Source: Hydrocarboniphaga sp.
GTDB taxonomy: Bacteria > Pseudomonadota > Gammaproteobacteria > Nevskiales > Nevskiaceae
DNA: 64,000 bases
Direction of reading: 5' to 3'
Assembly (NCBI RefSeq): GCF_028291725.1
Contig: NZ_JAQGNT010000039.1
Span: 56,665-120,664 of the forward strand
The translations under genes and the position numbers were made by a program. This document shows, one piece after another, positions 49,595-58,315 of the stretch (its first letter is position 1; every line of letters begins with the position of its first letter). The notes below the pieces were generated by a model that was not told the origin of the DNA, did not search any database, and was given only the letters and a program-made list of their open reading frames with translations.

Positions 49595-49671
49595 GTAGGT
49601 TGGGGTGAGCGCAGCGAACCCCAACATTGCGACGGTGATCGTTGGGGTTCGCTGCGCTCACCCCAACCTAC
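49595..49671. repeat. Palindromic repeat pair, family A copy 3
   Basis: Nearly identical to copy 1 at 3750-3827, including the GCGCAGCG inner loop and the spacer ATTGCGACGGTG. It lies between the convergent TonB receptor and eutC genes, ending seven bases before the eutC stop, where it may serve as a two-way terminator. Confidence 0.9.
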
Positions 49672-49678
49672 CCCCAAC

Positions 49679-50458
49679 CTACGTCAGCGCTTTTGAGGGA
49701 TCGAAGCGCAGCGCGACGCCGGACAGCTGTGCGTGCAGCGCGGCGCGGATGTTGGCGGCGATCAGCAGCGCGGCGGCACCGATCGCGAAGCCTTCGGGCC
49801 GGATGTTGCTGATGCAGTTGCGCGCCTCGTCGGTGTTGCCGACCTTGGGCGCGTAGGTGAGATAGGCGCCGAGGCTGTCGGGTGAGGACAGCCCCGGGCG
49901 CTCGCCGATCAGGCTGATCGCCATGCGCGCGCCCAGCAGCTCGCCGACTTCATCGGCGAGCGCCACGCGCGCCTGCGTCGCGATAACGACCGGCGCGATA
50001 CTGACGCCATCCAGCAACGGCTTCAGCGCCTGCAACAAGGGCAGCGCATTGCTCTGCACCGCAGTCGACGATAGGCCGTCGCTGATCACGAAAACCAGGT
50101 CCGCGTCGCGCGGCAGCTGCTTCAAATGTTCCGCGGCTTCCGGCCGCAGACGACGGCCCCAGTCGGGCCGTGCCAGATAGGCCGCGCGATCAGCAGCGCG
50201 GCTCGCTACTTCAACCACCGACCACTGCTCGGCTTCGAGCTGCGCGCGCAGGGCCGGCACATCGAGCGGCAGATGCACGGCGTCGCGTGCCTGCGCATGA
50301 GCGAGGCCGAAGGCCAGCACTTCGCGGGTGGGCAGGCTGCTGCCGGTACGGCCCAACGCGATGCGCGCGGCCGTGTGACGACGCAGCGCCGTCCACGGAT
50401 TCGGCAGCACGCTGTCCGTCGTGTTTGCCGCCAGCGTGTCGATTTTGCCGTCGCTCAT
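49679..50458 (-). CDS. eutC: Ethanolamine ammonia-lyase small subunit EutC
   Basis: EutC is the light chain of the adenosylcobalamin-dependent lyase that splits ethanolamine to acetaldehyde and ammonia. The protein has 259 residues. Segments near LGRTGSSLPTREVLAFGLAHAQARDAVH, FVISDGLSSTAVQSNA, and the cobalamin-side LIGERPGLSSPDSLGAYLTYAPK are diagnostic. The start overlaps eutB by four bases. No microcompartment genes are seen. Confidence 0.95.
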   Translation of the reverse strand: MSDGKIDTLAANTTDSVLPNPWTALRRHTAARIALGRTGSSLPTREVLAFGLAHAQARDAVHLPLDVPALRAQLEAEQWSVVEVASRAADRAAYLARPDWGRRLRPEAAEHLKQLPRDADLVFVISDGLSSTAVQSNALPLLQALKPLLDGVSIAPVVIATQARVALADEVGELLGARMAISLIGERPGLSSPDSLGAYLTYAPKVGNTDEARNCISNIRPEGFAIGAAALLIAANIRAALHAQLSGVALRFDPSKALT

Positions 50459-51849
50459 TGAGCGGCCTCGGTGAACGCGGTCAGCGCCGGCAGCGCGCCG
50501 GACTGACGCGCATCCTGCAGACGGCCGTGCGCGTCGATCAGCTTCATGCGTTCCAGCCAGGCTTCGAATTCCGGTGCGTGTTTCAAGCCCAGTGCTTCAC
50601 GCACGAACAGCGAATCGTGAAAGCTGGTGCTCTGGTAATTGAGCATGATGTCGTCGGCGCCGGGGATGCCCATGATGTAGCTGACGCCGGCCGCGCCGAG
50701 CAGGATCAGCAGATTATCCATGTCGTCCTGATCGGCTTCGGCATGGTTGGTGTAGCAGACGTCGACGCCCATCGGCAGGCCGAGCAGCTTGCCGCAGAAA
50801 TGATCCTCGAGGCCGGCGCGGATGATCTGCTTGCCGTCGTACAGATATTCGGGACCGATGAAGCCGACCACGGTGTTGACCAGCAGCGGCTTGAATTTTC
50901 TTGCCACGGCATACGCGCGCACCTCGCAGGTCTGCTGGTCGACGCCGTGATGCGCGTTGGCCGACAGCGCGCTGCCCTGCCCGGTTTCGAAATACATCAG
51001 GTTGTCGCCGACGGTGCCGCGCTTCAGCGACAGGCCCGCTTCGTAGGCCTCCTGCAGCATCGCCAGGTTGATGCCGAAACTCTTGTTCGCAGCCTCGGTG
51101 CCGGCGATCGACTGGAACACCAGATCGATCGGCGCGCCGCGCTCGATCGCCTCGATCTGCCGCGTCACATGGGTCAGCACGCAGCTCTGCGTGGGGATGT
51201 CGAAGCGCGCGATCAACTCGTCCAGCAGCCGCCACATCGCCATCAGCTTGCCGGGCTCGTCGCTGACCGGGTTGATGCCGATCACCGCGTCGCCGGAGCC
51301 GTACAGCAGGCCGTCCAGCGTCGAGGCGGCGATGCCCTTGGGGTCGTCGGTCGGGTGATTGGGCTGCAGCCGTACCGCGAGCCGGCCCGGCAGGCCGATG
51401 GTGTTGCGGAAGCGCGTCGTCACCCGGCATTTGCGCGCGGCCAAAATCAAATCCTGGTTGCGCATCAGCTTGGAAACCGCGGCGACCATCTCGGGCATCA
51501 GGCCGGGGGCCAGCGCGGTGAGCATCGCTGGGGTGGCGTCATCCGACAGCAGCCAGTCTCGGAAGCCGCCGACGCTGAGGCCCGAGACCGGGGCGAAAGC
51601 GGCGCGGTCGAAGCCGTCGACGATCAGCCGGGTCACGTCGTCGGCCTCGTAGGGGATCAGCAGGTCCTCGAGGAAGTGCGCCAGCGGCACCTCGGCCAGC
51701 GCCAGCTTGGCCGCCATACGCTCCTCGGCGGTGGCGGCGGCGACGCCGGCCAGGTAGTCGCCGGAGCGCGCCGGGGTCGCCTTGGCCATCAGCTCGCGCA
51801 GCGTGTCGAAGCGATGGGACCGGATGCCGATGGAGTGCTGGTAGCTCAT
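50455..51849 (-). CDS. eutB: Ethanolamine ammonia-lyase large subunit EutB
   Basis: EutB is the catalytic TIM-barrel subunit. The protein has 464 residues. Segments FRNTIGLPGRLAVRLQPNHPTDDP, GDAVIGINPVSD, FQSIAGTEAANKSFGINL, and the GADDIMLNYQSTSFHDSLFVREALG tail are typical. With eutC it makes a complete enzyme. There is no permease, reactivase (EutA) or shell protein nearby, so ethanolamine would be used in the simple, compartment-free way. Dependence on adenosylcobalamin is known for the family. Confidence 0.96.
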   Translation of the reverse strand: MSYQHSIGIRSHRFDTLRELMAKATPARSGDYLAGVAAATAEERMAAKLALAEVPLAHFLEDLLIPYEADDVTRLIVDGFDRAAFAPVSGLSVGGFRDWLLSDDATPAMLTALAPGLMPEMVAAVSKLMRNQDLILAARKCRVTTRFRNTIGLPGRLAVRLQPNHPTDDPKGIAASTLDGLLYGSGDAVIGINPVSDEPGKLMAMWRLLDELIARFDIPTQSCVLTHVTRQIEAIERGAPIDLVFQSIAGTEAANKSFGINLAMLQEAYEAGLSLKRGTVGDNLMYFETGQGSALSANAHHGVDQQTCEVRAYAVARKFKPLLVNTVVGFIGPEYLYDGKQIIRAGLEDHFCGKLLGLPMGVDVCYTNHAEADQDDMDNLLILLGAAGVSYIMGIPGADDIMLNYQSTSFHDSLFVREALGLKHAPEFEAWLERMKLIDAHGRLQDARQSGALPALTAFTEAAQ

Positions 51850-51910
51850 GGGATTTGGGCAGCAAGGGACGGACCAGGGTTCAGTCCGGAGCCTAAAGTC
51901 AATCCGCTGC

Positions 51911-51980
51911 CTGTAGGAGCGGCTCTTAGCCGCGATTGTGCCGGTGAGGCCTCAATCGCGGCTAAGAGCCGCTCCTACAG
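51911..51980. repeat. Palindromic repeat pair, family B copy 2
   Basis: Arms CTGTAGGAGCGGCTCTTAGC and its complement (ending CGCTCCTACAG) lie at 51911-51938 and 51953-51980, with short spacer CCGGTGAGGC. Sub-stems GCGGCT / AGCCGC occur in each half. It lies in the 213-base gap between divergent eutB and hisG. Confidence 0.9.
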
Positions 51981-52062
51981 TTCCGCGACCGGGCTGGCCT
52001 GATGCCCCCGGAATATGCCGGTAACGCCTGTCGGTTAAAATCCCGGCCCTTTCGCATCACCG

Positions 52063-52722
52063 ATGCCCCTGATGAACGGCCTCACCCTCGCCCTGTCCAA
52101 GGGCCGAATCCTTGAAGAAAGCCTGCCGATGCTCGAAGCCATCGGCATCGCGCCGGCCGGCGACATCGACCGGCTGCTGCGCGTGCCCTCGCAGCGCGCC
52201 GACGTGTCGCTGGTGATGATCCGGCCGGCCGACGTGCCGACCTATGTCGAACACGGCGCCGCGGACCTGGGCATCGTCGGCAAGGACGTGCTGATGGAAC
52301 ATCAGTTCGACCAGGGCGGCAGCGAGCTGTACGAACCGCTGGACATCGGCATCGCCCAGTGCCGCATGTCGGTCGCCGCGGTGCGCGGATACGTCGCGCC
52401 CAGGGGCCGGCGGCTGCGCATCGCCACCAAGTACCCGGAGATCGCGCGACGGTTCTATGCCGCGCGCGGCGAGCAGGTCGAGATCATCAAGCTCTACGGC
52501 TCGATGGAACTGGCGCCGCTGGTCGGGCTCGCCGACCAGATCGTCGATCTGGTCGCCACCGGCAATACGCTGCGCGCCAACGGCCTGGTCGAGATCGAGA
52601 AGATCTGCGACATCAGCTCGCGCCTGGTCGTGAACAAGGCGTCGATGAAGATGAAGCACGCCGCGATCCAGGCACTGATCGATGCGTTCCGCGCCGCCGA
52701 CGCGAGCAGGAACCGCTCGTGA
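52063..52722 (+). CDS. hisG: ATP phosphoribosyltransferase HisG, short form
   Basis: HisG catalyses the first step of histidine synthesis. The protein has 219 residues (an ATG at 52072 is also in frame). [18 protein letters not shown], the mid segment [15 protein letters not shown], and the PRPP loop [18 protein letters not shown] are seen. It lacks the C-terminal allosteric domain of long HisG, so it should need the HisZ regulatory subunit, which is not in the window. The stop overlaps hisD (GTGA). TTAAAA near 52035 may be the -10. Confidence 0.96.
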   Translation: MPLMNGLTLALSKGRILEESLPMLEAIGIAPAGDIDRLLRVPSQRADVSLVMIRPADVPTYVEHGAADLGIVGKDVLMEHQFDQGGSELYEPLDIGIAQCRMSVAAVRGYVAPRGRRLRIATKYPEIARRFYAARGEQVEIIKLYGSMELAPLVGLADQIVDLVATGNTLRANGLVEIEKICDISSRLVVNKASMKMKHAAIQALIDAFRAADASRNRS

Positions 52723-54029
52723 GCATCGAGATCCTGCGCCTGGATGCCGCCGCACCGGACTTCGACGCACAGCTCGAACAGCTGCTGGACCGCGCGCCGG
52801 AGCAGAACGCGCGGGTGACCCAGACCGTCGACGCCATCGTCGCCGACATTCGCAAACGCGGCGATGTCGCGCTGCTCGAGTACACCAACCGCTACGATCG
52901 GCGCACGGTGACCGACGCCGCCGCGCTGGAGGTCTCCAAGCCCGAACAGAAGGCGGCCTGGCATCGCCTGCCGGCCGATCTGCAAGCGGCGCTGGAACAG
53001 GCCGCGGAGCGCATCCGCGCCTATGCGCTGCATCAGAAGCTAGAAAGCTGGGAGTTCGCTGATGCGCTCGGCAACCGCCTCGGCCAGCGCGTCACCGCCA
53101 TGGACCGGGTCGGCGTCTACGTCCCTGGCGGCAAGGCGGCGTATCCGTCCAGCGTGCTGATGAACGTGATCCCGGCCAAGGTCGCCGGCGTGCCGGAAGT
53201 GATCATGGCAGTGCCGACGCCGGGCGGCGCCGGCGGCGATGCGCCCAACGACGCGGTGCTCGGCGCCGCGTACCTGGCGGGCGCCGATCGGGTGTTCACG
53301 GTCGGCGGCGCCCAGGCGATCGCCGCGCTGGCCTGGGGCACGGCCACGATCCCGGCGGTCGACAAGATCGTCGGCCCCGGCAACGCCTATGTGGCCGCCG
53401 CCAAGCGCGCCGTGTTCGGCCGCGTCGGCATCGACTCGATCGCCGGGCCGTCCGAGATCGTCGTGATCTGCGACGGCGAGACCGATCCGCGCTGGATCGC
53501 GATGGACCTGTTCAGCCAGGCCGAGCACGACGAGGACGCGCAGGCGATCCTGATCGCCCCTAGCATCGTCTACCTCGAGCGCGTTGCCGATGCGATGGAA
53601 CAGCGCATCGCCGAGCTGCCGCGTGCCGAGATCGTGCGCGCCGCGCTACGCGGCCGCGGCGCGCTGATCGCGGTCCGCGATCTGCAGCAGGCCGCCGAAA
53701 TCAGCAACCGCATCGCACCCGAACACCTCGAACTGTCGGTCGCCGACCCGCGTGCGCTGCTCGAGAACATCCGTCATGCCGGTGCGGTGTTTCTCGGCCG
53801 TCACGCACCGGAAGCCTTCGGCGACTACTGCGCCGGCCCGAACCACGTGCTGCCGACTTCGCGCGCCGCGCGCTTTTCCAATCCGCTCGGCGTCTACGAG
53901 TTCCAGAAGCGCAGCAGCCTGATCGAATGCAGCGCCGACGGTGCCCGGCCGCTGGCGGCGATCGCCGGCCGCATCGCCGACGCCGAAGGCCTGCACGCAC
54001 ACGCCGCCTCGGCGCGTGATCGCGGCTAG
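52719..54029 (+). CDS. hisD: Histidinol dehydrogenase HisD
   Basis: HisD does the last two oxidations of histidine synthesis, from histidinol to histidine. I choose the GTG at 52719, which overlaps the hisG stop, for 436 residues. The family signature begins at [20 protein letters not shown] and runs to the zinc-site region [33 protein letters not shown] and [20 protein letters not shown] are also hallmark parts. The other his genes are not in the window. Confidence 0.97.
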   Translation: MSIEILRLDAAAPDFDAQLEQLLDRAPEQNARVTQTVDAIVADIRKRGDVALLEYTNRYDRRTVTDAAALEVSKPEQKAAWHRLPADLQAALEQAAERIRAYALHQKLESWEFADALGNRLGQRVTAMDRVGVYVPGGKAAYPSSVLMNVIPAKVAGVPEVIMAVPTPGGAGGDAPNDAVLGAAYLAGADRVFTVGGAQAIAALAWGTATIPAVDKIVGPGNAYVAAAKRAVFGRVGIDSIAGPSEIVVICDGETDPRWIAMDLFSQAEHDEDAQAILIAPSIVYLERVADAMEQRIAELPRAEIVRAALRGRGALIAVRDLQQAAEISNRIAPEHLELSVADPRALLENIRHAGAVFLGRHAPEAFGDYCAGPNHVLPTSRAARFSNPLGVYEFQKRSSLIECSADGARPLAAIAGRIADAEGLHAHAASARDRG

Positions 54030-54059
54030 ACTTCTCAGTACAACCGAGGTGCGCACGCC

Positions 54060-54947
54060 ATGACGAGACTCGCACGCTGCAGCCTGATCCTTGCCTTCGC
54101 CGGCCTGCTGGCCGCCTGCGAGGACGGACGCATCGGCGTCGAGCTGTCGGCCGATCCGCCGGCGGCGGTCACGACCCAGGAAGTCGACGTGTCGCTCGAC
54201 GGCATCACACTGCAGCGCGACGACGGCAGCGAAGACCGGATCGATTTCGATAACACCGTGCGCGTCAACCTGATGCGCTTCGACAACGTCACCTTCCCGC
54301 TGCTGGACGCCGAGGCCCTCGATGCGGGCGACTACACCGGCATCCGTCTGGAGTTTCACGACTCCAGCAGCGACGACAGCGACAACTACGTGATCGATAC
54401 CAGCCACGGGCGGCGGCCGCTGACGATCAACGCCAGCAACGAGTTCACCCCGCTGAATCTGACCGTCAAGAAAAAAGGCAAGACCTACACCGTGCAGGTA
54501 CGTCTGGACCTGCGCCTGTCCCTGACGGCCGACAGCAGCAGTCCCAGCCTGACGCCGGTGCTCCGCGCCGCGCGCGACACCAAGGCGGCGCGCGTCAGCG
54601 GCAGCGTCAAGGACTCGCTGATCAGCACCAGCAGCTGCCGGGACGGCCGCAGCACCGGAGTCGGTGTCGCGATCTACGCATTCAAGAAACTCGGCGACAG
54701 CGTGGCACCCGACGACTACGACGGCAGCGAGCCCGACCCGGTCGCCAGCACGCCGGTGCACAGCAGCGGCAGCAGCAGCTGGCAATACAACATCGGCGTG
54801 CTGCCGCCGGGCGACTACACGCTGGCGCTGACCTGCGACGGCGACCAGGAAAACCCCTCGACCAGCCAGGACGAAATCGGCTTTCTCAACGACACCCACG
54901 ACGTCAGCCTCGACGAAGGCGACGAGCAGGACCAGGACTTCAATTAG
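54060..54947 (+). CDS. DUF4382 domain lipoprotein
   Basis: The protein has 295 residues. A signal peptide with lipobox LLAAC places the cysteine at residue 20, so the protein is probably a lipoprotein. A DUF4382-like beta domain follows (VDVSLDGITLQRDDGS, GDYTGIRLEFHD), and the C-terminal third is a carboxypeptidase-regulatory-like beta sandwich (YNIGVLPPGDYTLALTCDGD). The mature protein is very acidic. It lies 30 bases after hisD, but the function is unlikely to be linked to histidine. No enzymatic motif is seen. Confidence 0.85.
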   Translation: MTRLARCSLILAFAGLLAACEDGRIGVELSADPPAAVTTQEVDVSLDGITLQRDDGSEDRIDFDNTVRVNLMRFDNVTFPLLDAEALDAGDYTGIRLEFHDSSSDDSDNYVIDTSHGRRPLTINASNEFTPLNLTVKKKGKTYTVQVRLDLRLSLTADSSSPSLTPVLRAARDTKAARVSGSVKDSLISTSSCRDGRSTGVGVAIYAFKKLGDSVAPDDYDGSEPDPVASTPVHSSGSSSWQYNIGVLPPGDYTLALTCDGDQENPSTSQDEIGFLNDTHDVSLDEGDEQDQDFN

Positions 54948-54956
54948 CGCATCACC

Positions 54957-54976
54957 GTCGGCAATCCCTTGCCGAC
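54957..54976. repeat. Family C half-repeat after the DUF4382 gene
   Basis: A perfect hairpin GTCGGCAA / TTGCCGAC with a four-base loop lies nine bases after the stop. It equals one half of the family C element at 32024-32105, with the outer arms missing. Probable 3'-end structure of the upstream gene. The remaining 54977-55079 holds nothing distinct. Confidence 0.7.
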
Positions 54977-55079
54977 GTGTGAGCTTGCAGGCGCAATCGC
55001 CTGAGGTGAAACCACCAGCGCAGTTGACGCCTAACGCCAACCTGCCAAGCTAGCCGCCTCGCGGCGGGGACCGCGCTCG

Positions 55080-56333
55080 ATGCATATGGCTGGAATGAAC
55101 GACAAATCGGCGCTATTGGGCCAGTTGAAGATCGACCGCGAGCCCGAGCATTCTGACGGCGGCGGCGGCACAGGCAAATGGATCCTGCTCGTGATCATCC
55201 TGCTGCTGATCGCTGGCGGCCTGGGCTGGTGGCTGATGAAGCCCAGCGGCCTGCCGGTCAAGGCCGCTTCGGTCGTGGCCGCCAGCGGCGGCAGCTCGGG
55301 CCCGGCCTCGCTGCTCGACGCCTCCGGCTACGTGGTAGCGCGGCGCACCGCGACGGTGTCGGCCAAGATCACCGGCAAGGTCACCGAAGTGCTGATCGAG
55401 GAAGGCCAGCACGTCGACGCCGGCGAAATCGTCGGCCGGCTAGACGACACCAACATCCGCGCCGGCTACGGCCAGGCGAGTGCGCAGCTGGCCTATGCGC
55501 GTGCCGCTCATGACCAGGTGCGCGTGCAGCTCGCCAATGCGCAGCGCGATTACCAGCGCAAGCAGCAGTTGCTGGCCCAGCACTTCGTCAGCCAGTCCGA
55601 AGTCGACAATGCGCAGACCGCGCTCGACGATCTGAAAGCCCAGCTCAACACCGCGGCGCGCAGCGTCGACGTGTCGTTACAGGGCGTCGAGGTTTCGCAG
55701 AAAAGCCTCGACGACACCGTGGTGCGCGCGCCGTTCGCCGGCGTGATCACGGTGAAGGCCGCGCAGACCGGCGAGATCGTGTCGCCGCTGTCGGCCGGCG
55801 GCGGCTTCACCCGCACCGGCATGGGCACCATCGTCGACATGGATTCGCTGGAGGTCGAAGTCGACGTCAATGAAAACTTCATCAACCGCGTGCGCGCCGG
55901 CCAGGCAGCGACGATCAAGCTCAATGCGTATCCGGACTGGGAAATCCCGGCCGAAGTGATCGCCATCATCCCCACCGCCGACCGCGCCAAGGCCACAGTC
56001 AAGGTGCGCGTCGGCTTCAAGCAGAAGGGCGATCCGCGCGTGCTGCCCGACATGGGCGCACGCGTGGCGTTTCTCAGCGAAGCACCAACGCCAGGCAGCG
56101 GGAACGCCGCGAAACCCGGCGTGACGGTGCCCGCCGATGCGGTGCAGGTCAACGGCGATGCCGGCGTGGCCTGGGTGATCCGCGACGACAAGCTGGAGCG
56201 CCGCGGGGTCAAACTCGGCGCGAAGAACGGCGACCAGCTGAGCGTATTGGCCGGCCTGTCGGCCGGCGAGCGTGTCGCGATCGGCGACAGCTCGAAATTC
56301 GAAGATGGAGTCAAGGTACAAGTACAACCGTAG
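55080..56333 (+). CDS. Efflux periplasmic adaptor (HlyD/MacA family)
   Basis: The adaptor links an inner-membrane exporter to an outer-membrane channel. The protein has 417 residues (ATGs at 55086 and 55095 are also possible starts). A membrane anchor lies at about 33-55 (ILLVIILLLIAGGLGWWLM), a lipoyl half-motif near 85-120, a coiled-coil hairpin with RDYQRKQQLLAQHFVSQSEVDNAQ at about 155-210, the second lipoyl half (TVVRAPFAGVITV), and a beta-barrel/membrane-proximal domain. The TAG stop codon is inside a palindromic repeat. It heads an operon with an ABC ATPase and two permeases. Confidence 0.92.
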   Translation: MHMAGMNDKSALLGQLKIDREPEHSDGGGGTGKWILLVIILLLIAGGLGWWLMKPSGLPVKAASVVAASGGSSGPASLLDASGYVVARRTATVSAKITGKVTEVLIEEGQHVDAGEIVGRLDDTNIRAGYGQASAQLAYARAAHDQVRVQLANAQRDYQRKQQLLAQHFVSQSEVDNAQTALDDLKAQLNTAARSVDVSLQGVEVSQKSLDDTVVRAPFAGVITVKAAQTGEIVSPLSAGGGFTRTGMGTIVDMDSLEVEVDVNENFINRVRAGQAATIKLNAYPDWEIPAEVIAIIPTADRAKATVKVRVGFKQKGDPRVLPDMGARVAFLSEAPTPGSGNAAKPGVTVPADAVQVNGDAGVAWVIRDDKLERRGVKLGAKNGDQLSVLAGLSAGERVAIGDSSKFEDGVKVQVQP

Positions 56334-56406
56334 GTTGGGGTGAGCGCAGCGAACCCCAACGGTCGTTGGCGCAATGTTGGGGTTCGCTACGCTCACCCCA
56401 ACCTAC
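56330..56406. repeat. Palindromic repeat pair, family A copy 4
   Basis: The element begins GTAGGTTGGGG at 56330, and its TAG at 56331-56333 serves as the stop codon of the adaptor gene. The right arm has one change (GCTACGC for GCTGCGC). It fills most of the gap before the ABC ATPase gene, inside the presumed operon. Confidence 0.9.
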
Positions 56407-56453
56407 TCGGATTACGCAGATACAAGGGCTAAGAACCACGAGGGATCTGGATC

Positions 56454-57143
56454 ATGAATGCAATCGTTACACTGAGCGGCGTCACCAAGCGCTATACGCG
56501 GGGCAAACAGACCGTCGAAGTGCTGCACGGTATCGACCTGGAAATCGCACAGGGCGATTTCGTCGCGCTGATGGGGCCGTCCGGCTCCGGCAAAACCACG
56601 CTGCTGAACCTGATCGGCGGGCTCGACCAGCCCAGCACCGGATCGGTCGCAGTGGCCGGCGAACGCATCGACACGCTGTCGGGCTCCAAGCTCGCCAAGT
56701 GGCGCGCCCGCCACATCGGCTTCGTGTTCCAGTTCTACAATCTGATGCCCATGCTGACGGCGCAGCGCAATGTCGAACTGCCGCTGCTGCTGACCTCGCT
56801 GTCGGCCGCGCAGCGCAAGAAGAACGCCGAAGCCGCGCTCGCCGTGGTCGGCCTCGCCGATCGATCCAAGCACAAGCCCAACGAGCTTTCCGGCGGCCAG
56901 GCGCAGCGCGTCGCGATCGCGCGGGCGCTGGTTGCCGATCCGACGCTGCTGGTCTGCGACGAACCCACCGGCGATCTCGACCGCAACACCGCGGACGAAA
57001 TCCTGCACCTGCTGCAGACGCTGAATCGCGAACACGGTAAGACCATCGTCATGGTCACGCACGATCCGAAGGCCGCCGAATTCGCGAGCCATCAGATGCA
57101 TCTCGACAAGGGCCTGCTGGTCGGCACGACAGTCGCGGCCTAA
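56454..57143 (+). CDS. ABC transporter ATP-binding protein (MacB/LolD type)
   Basis: The protein has 229 residues. Walker [10 protein letters not shown] is at about 40-48, the Q-loop region [23 protein letters not shown] is typical of LolD/MacB ATPases, the signature is [15 protein letters not shown], Walker [13 protein letters not shown] and the H-loop MVTHD. It should pair with the two FtsX-like permeases that follow. Substrate unknown; LolD itself is unlikely because the permease context is not LolCE. Confidence 0.93.
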   Translation: MNAIVTLSGVTKRYTRGKQTVEVLHGIDLEIAQGDFVALMGPSGSGKTTLLNLIGGLDQPSTGSVAVAGERIDTLSGSKLAKWRARHIGFVFQFYNLMPMLTAQRNVELPLLLTSLSAAQRKKNAEAALAVVGLADRSKHKPNELSGGQAQRVAIARALVADPTLLVCDEPTGDLDRNTADEILHLLQTLNREHGKTIVMVTHDPKAAEFASHQMHLDKGLLVGTTVAA

Positions 57144-57164
57144 GCGCGCGATAGGAGCGACACG

Positions 57165-58310
57165 ATGAAATTCTTCCCGCTGCTTTGGGCCACGCTGTGG
57201 CGCAAGAAGATACGCACGATCTTCACGCTGATGTCGATCATGATCGCATTCTTACTATTCGGAATGCTGCAGGGAGTCAACGCGGCGTTCCATTCGGGCG
57301 TCGACAACGCCAACGTCAACCGCCTGATCGTGTCGAGCCGCATCTCACTGACCGAGGCGCTGCCGCTGTCGCAGATGCAGCAGATGGACGCACTGCCCGG
57401 CGTCGCCCATGTCACCTACGCCGTTTGGTTCGACGCGCGCTATCAGGAACAGAAGAACTTCCTGTTCGCGGTGCCCACCGACATCGACCGCTATCTCGCC
57501 ACGATCCCCGAGGTGAAAGTCGCACCGGACCAGGTCGAGGCGCTCAAGCGCACCCGCTCCGGGATTCTGATCGGAACGGTCGCCGCAAAGAAATACGGCT
57601 GGAAGATAGGCGACCGGGTTCCGCTGCACTCCAACATCTGGACACGCAAGGCCGACGGCCAGTCAGACTGGGCCTTCGACGTCGTCGGCTTCTACGACTT
57701 CACCGGCGATCCCAGCCAGACCGACGGCGCGATCTTCAACTACAGCTACTTCGACGAGGCCCGGGCGTTCCGCAACGGCACCATCGGCTGGTGGATCGTC
57801 AGCGTGAAGGACCCCAACCAGTCTGCGGCCGTCGCCCAGGCCATCGACAAGCTGTTCGAGAACTCCTCCGACGAAACCAAGAGCCAGAGCGAAAAGGAAT
57901 TCGCGCAGGGCTTCATGAAGCAGTTCGGCGACATCAACTTCATCGTCACCGCGATCCTGGGCGCCGTGTTCTTCACGCTGCTGTTCCTGACCGGCAACAC
58001 GATGATGCAGTCGGTACGCGAGCGCGTTCCGGAAATGGCGGTGCTCAAGACGCTGGGCTTTAGCGATGGCCAAGTGCTGACGCTGGTGTTCGCCGAATCG
58101 CTGTTGCTGTGCCTGCTGGCCGCCGCGCTGGGCCTGCTGCTCGCTCAGATGATCTTCCCGCTGATCGCCGGCAAGATCGGCGCGGCAAGCCTGCCGCTGC
58201 AAGTGCTCGCCACTGGCGGCCTGATCGCGGTCGTGCTGGCCGTTCTGACGGGCCTGCCGCCGGCACTGAGTGCCAGCCGCCTCAACATCGTCGATGCATT
58301 AAGGAGTTAG
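57165..58310 (+). CDS. FtsX/MacB-like ABC transporter permease 1
   Basis: The protein has 381 residues. One N-terminal membrane segment (IFTLMSIMIAFLLFGMLQG) is followed by a periplasmic domain of about 220 residues and three C-terminal membrane segments, the FtsX topology. The C-terminal part ERVPEMAVLKTLGFSDGQVLTLVFAESLLL is the usual coupling region. It begins 21 bases after the ATPase and five bases before permease 2. Confidence 0.92.
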   Translation: MKFFPLLWATLWRKKIRTIFTLMSIMIAFLLFGMLQGVNAAFHSGVDNANVNRLIVSSRISLTEALPLSQMQQMDALPGVAHVTYAVWFDARYQEQKNFLFAVPTDIDRYLATIPEVKVAPDQVEALKRTRSGILIGTVAAKKYGWKIGDRVPLHSNIWTRKADGQSDWAFDVVGFYDFTGDPSQTDGAIFNYSYFDEARAFRNGTIGWWIVSVKDPNQSAAVAQAIDKLFENSSDETKSQSEKEFAQGFMKQFGDINFIVTAILGAVFFTLLFLTGNTMMQSVRERVPEMAVLKTLGFSDGQVLTLVFAESLLLCLLAAALGLLLAQMIFPLIAGKIGAASLPLQVLATGGLIAVVLAVLTGLPPALSASRLNIVDALRS

Positions 58311-58315
58311 GCGCC

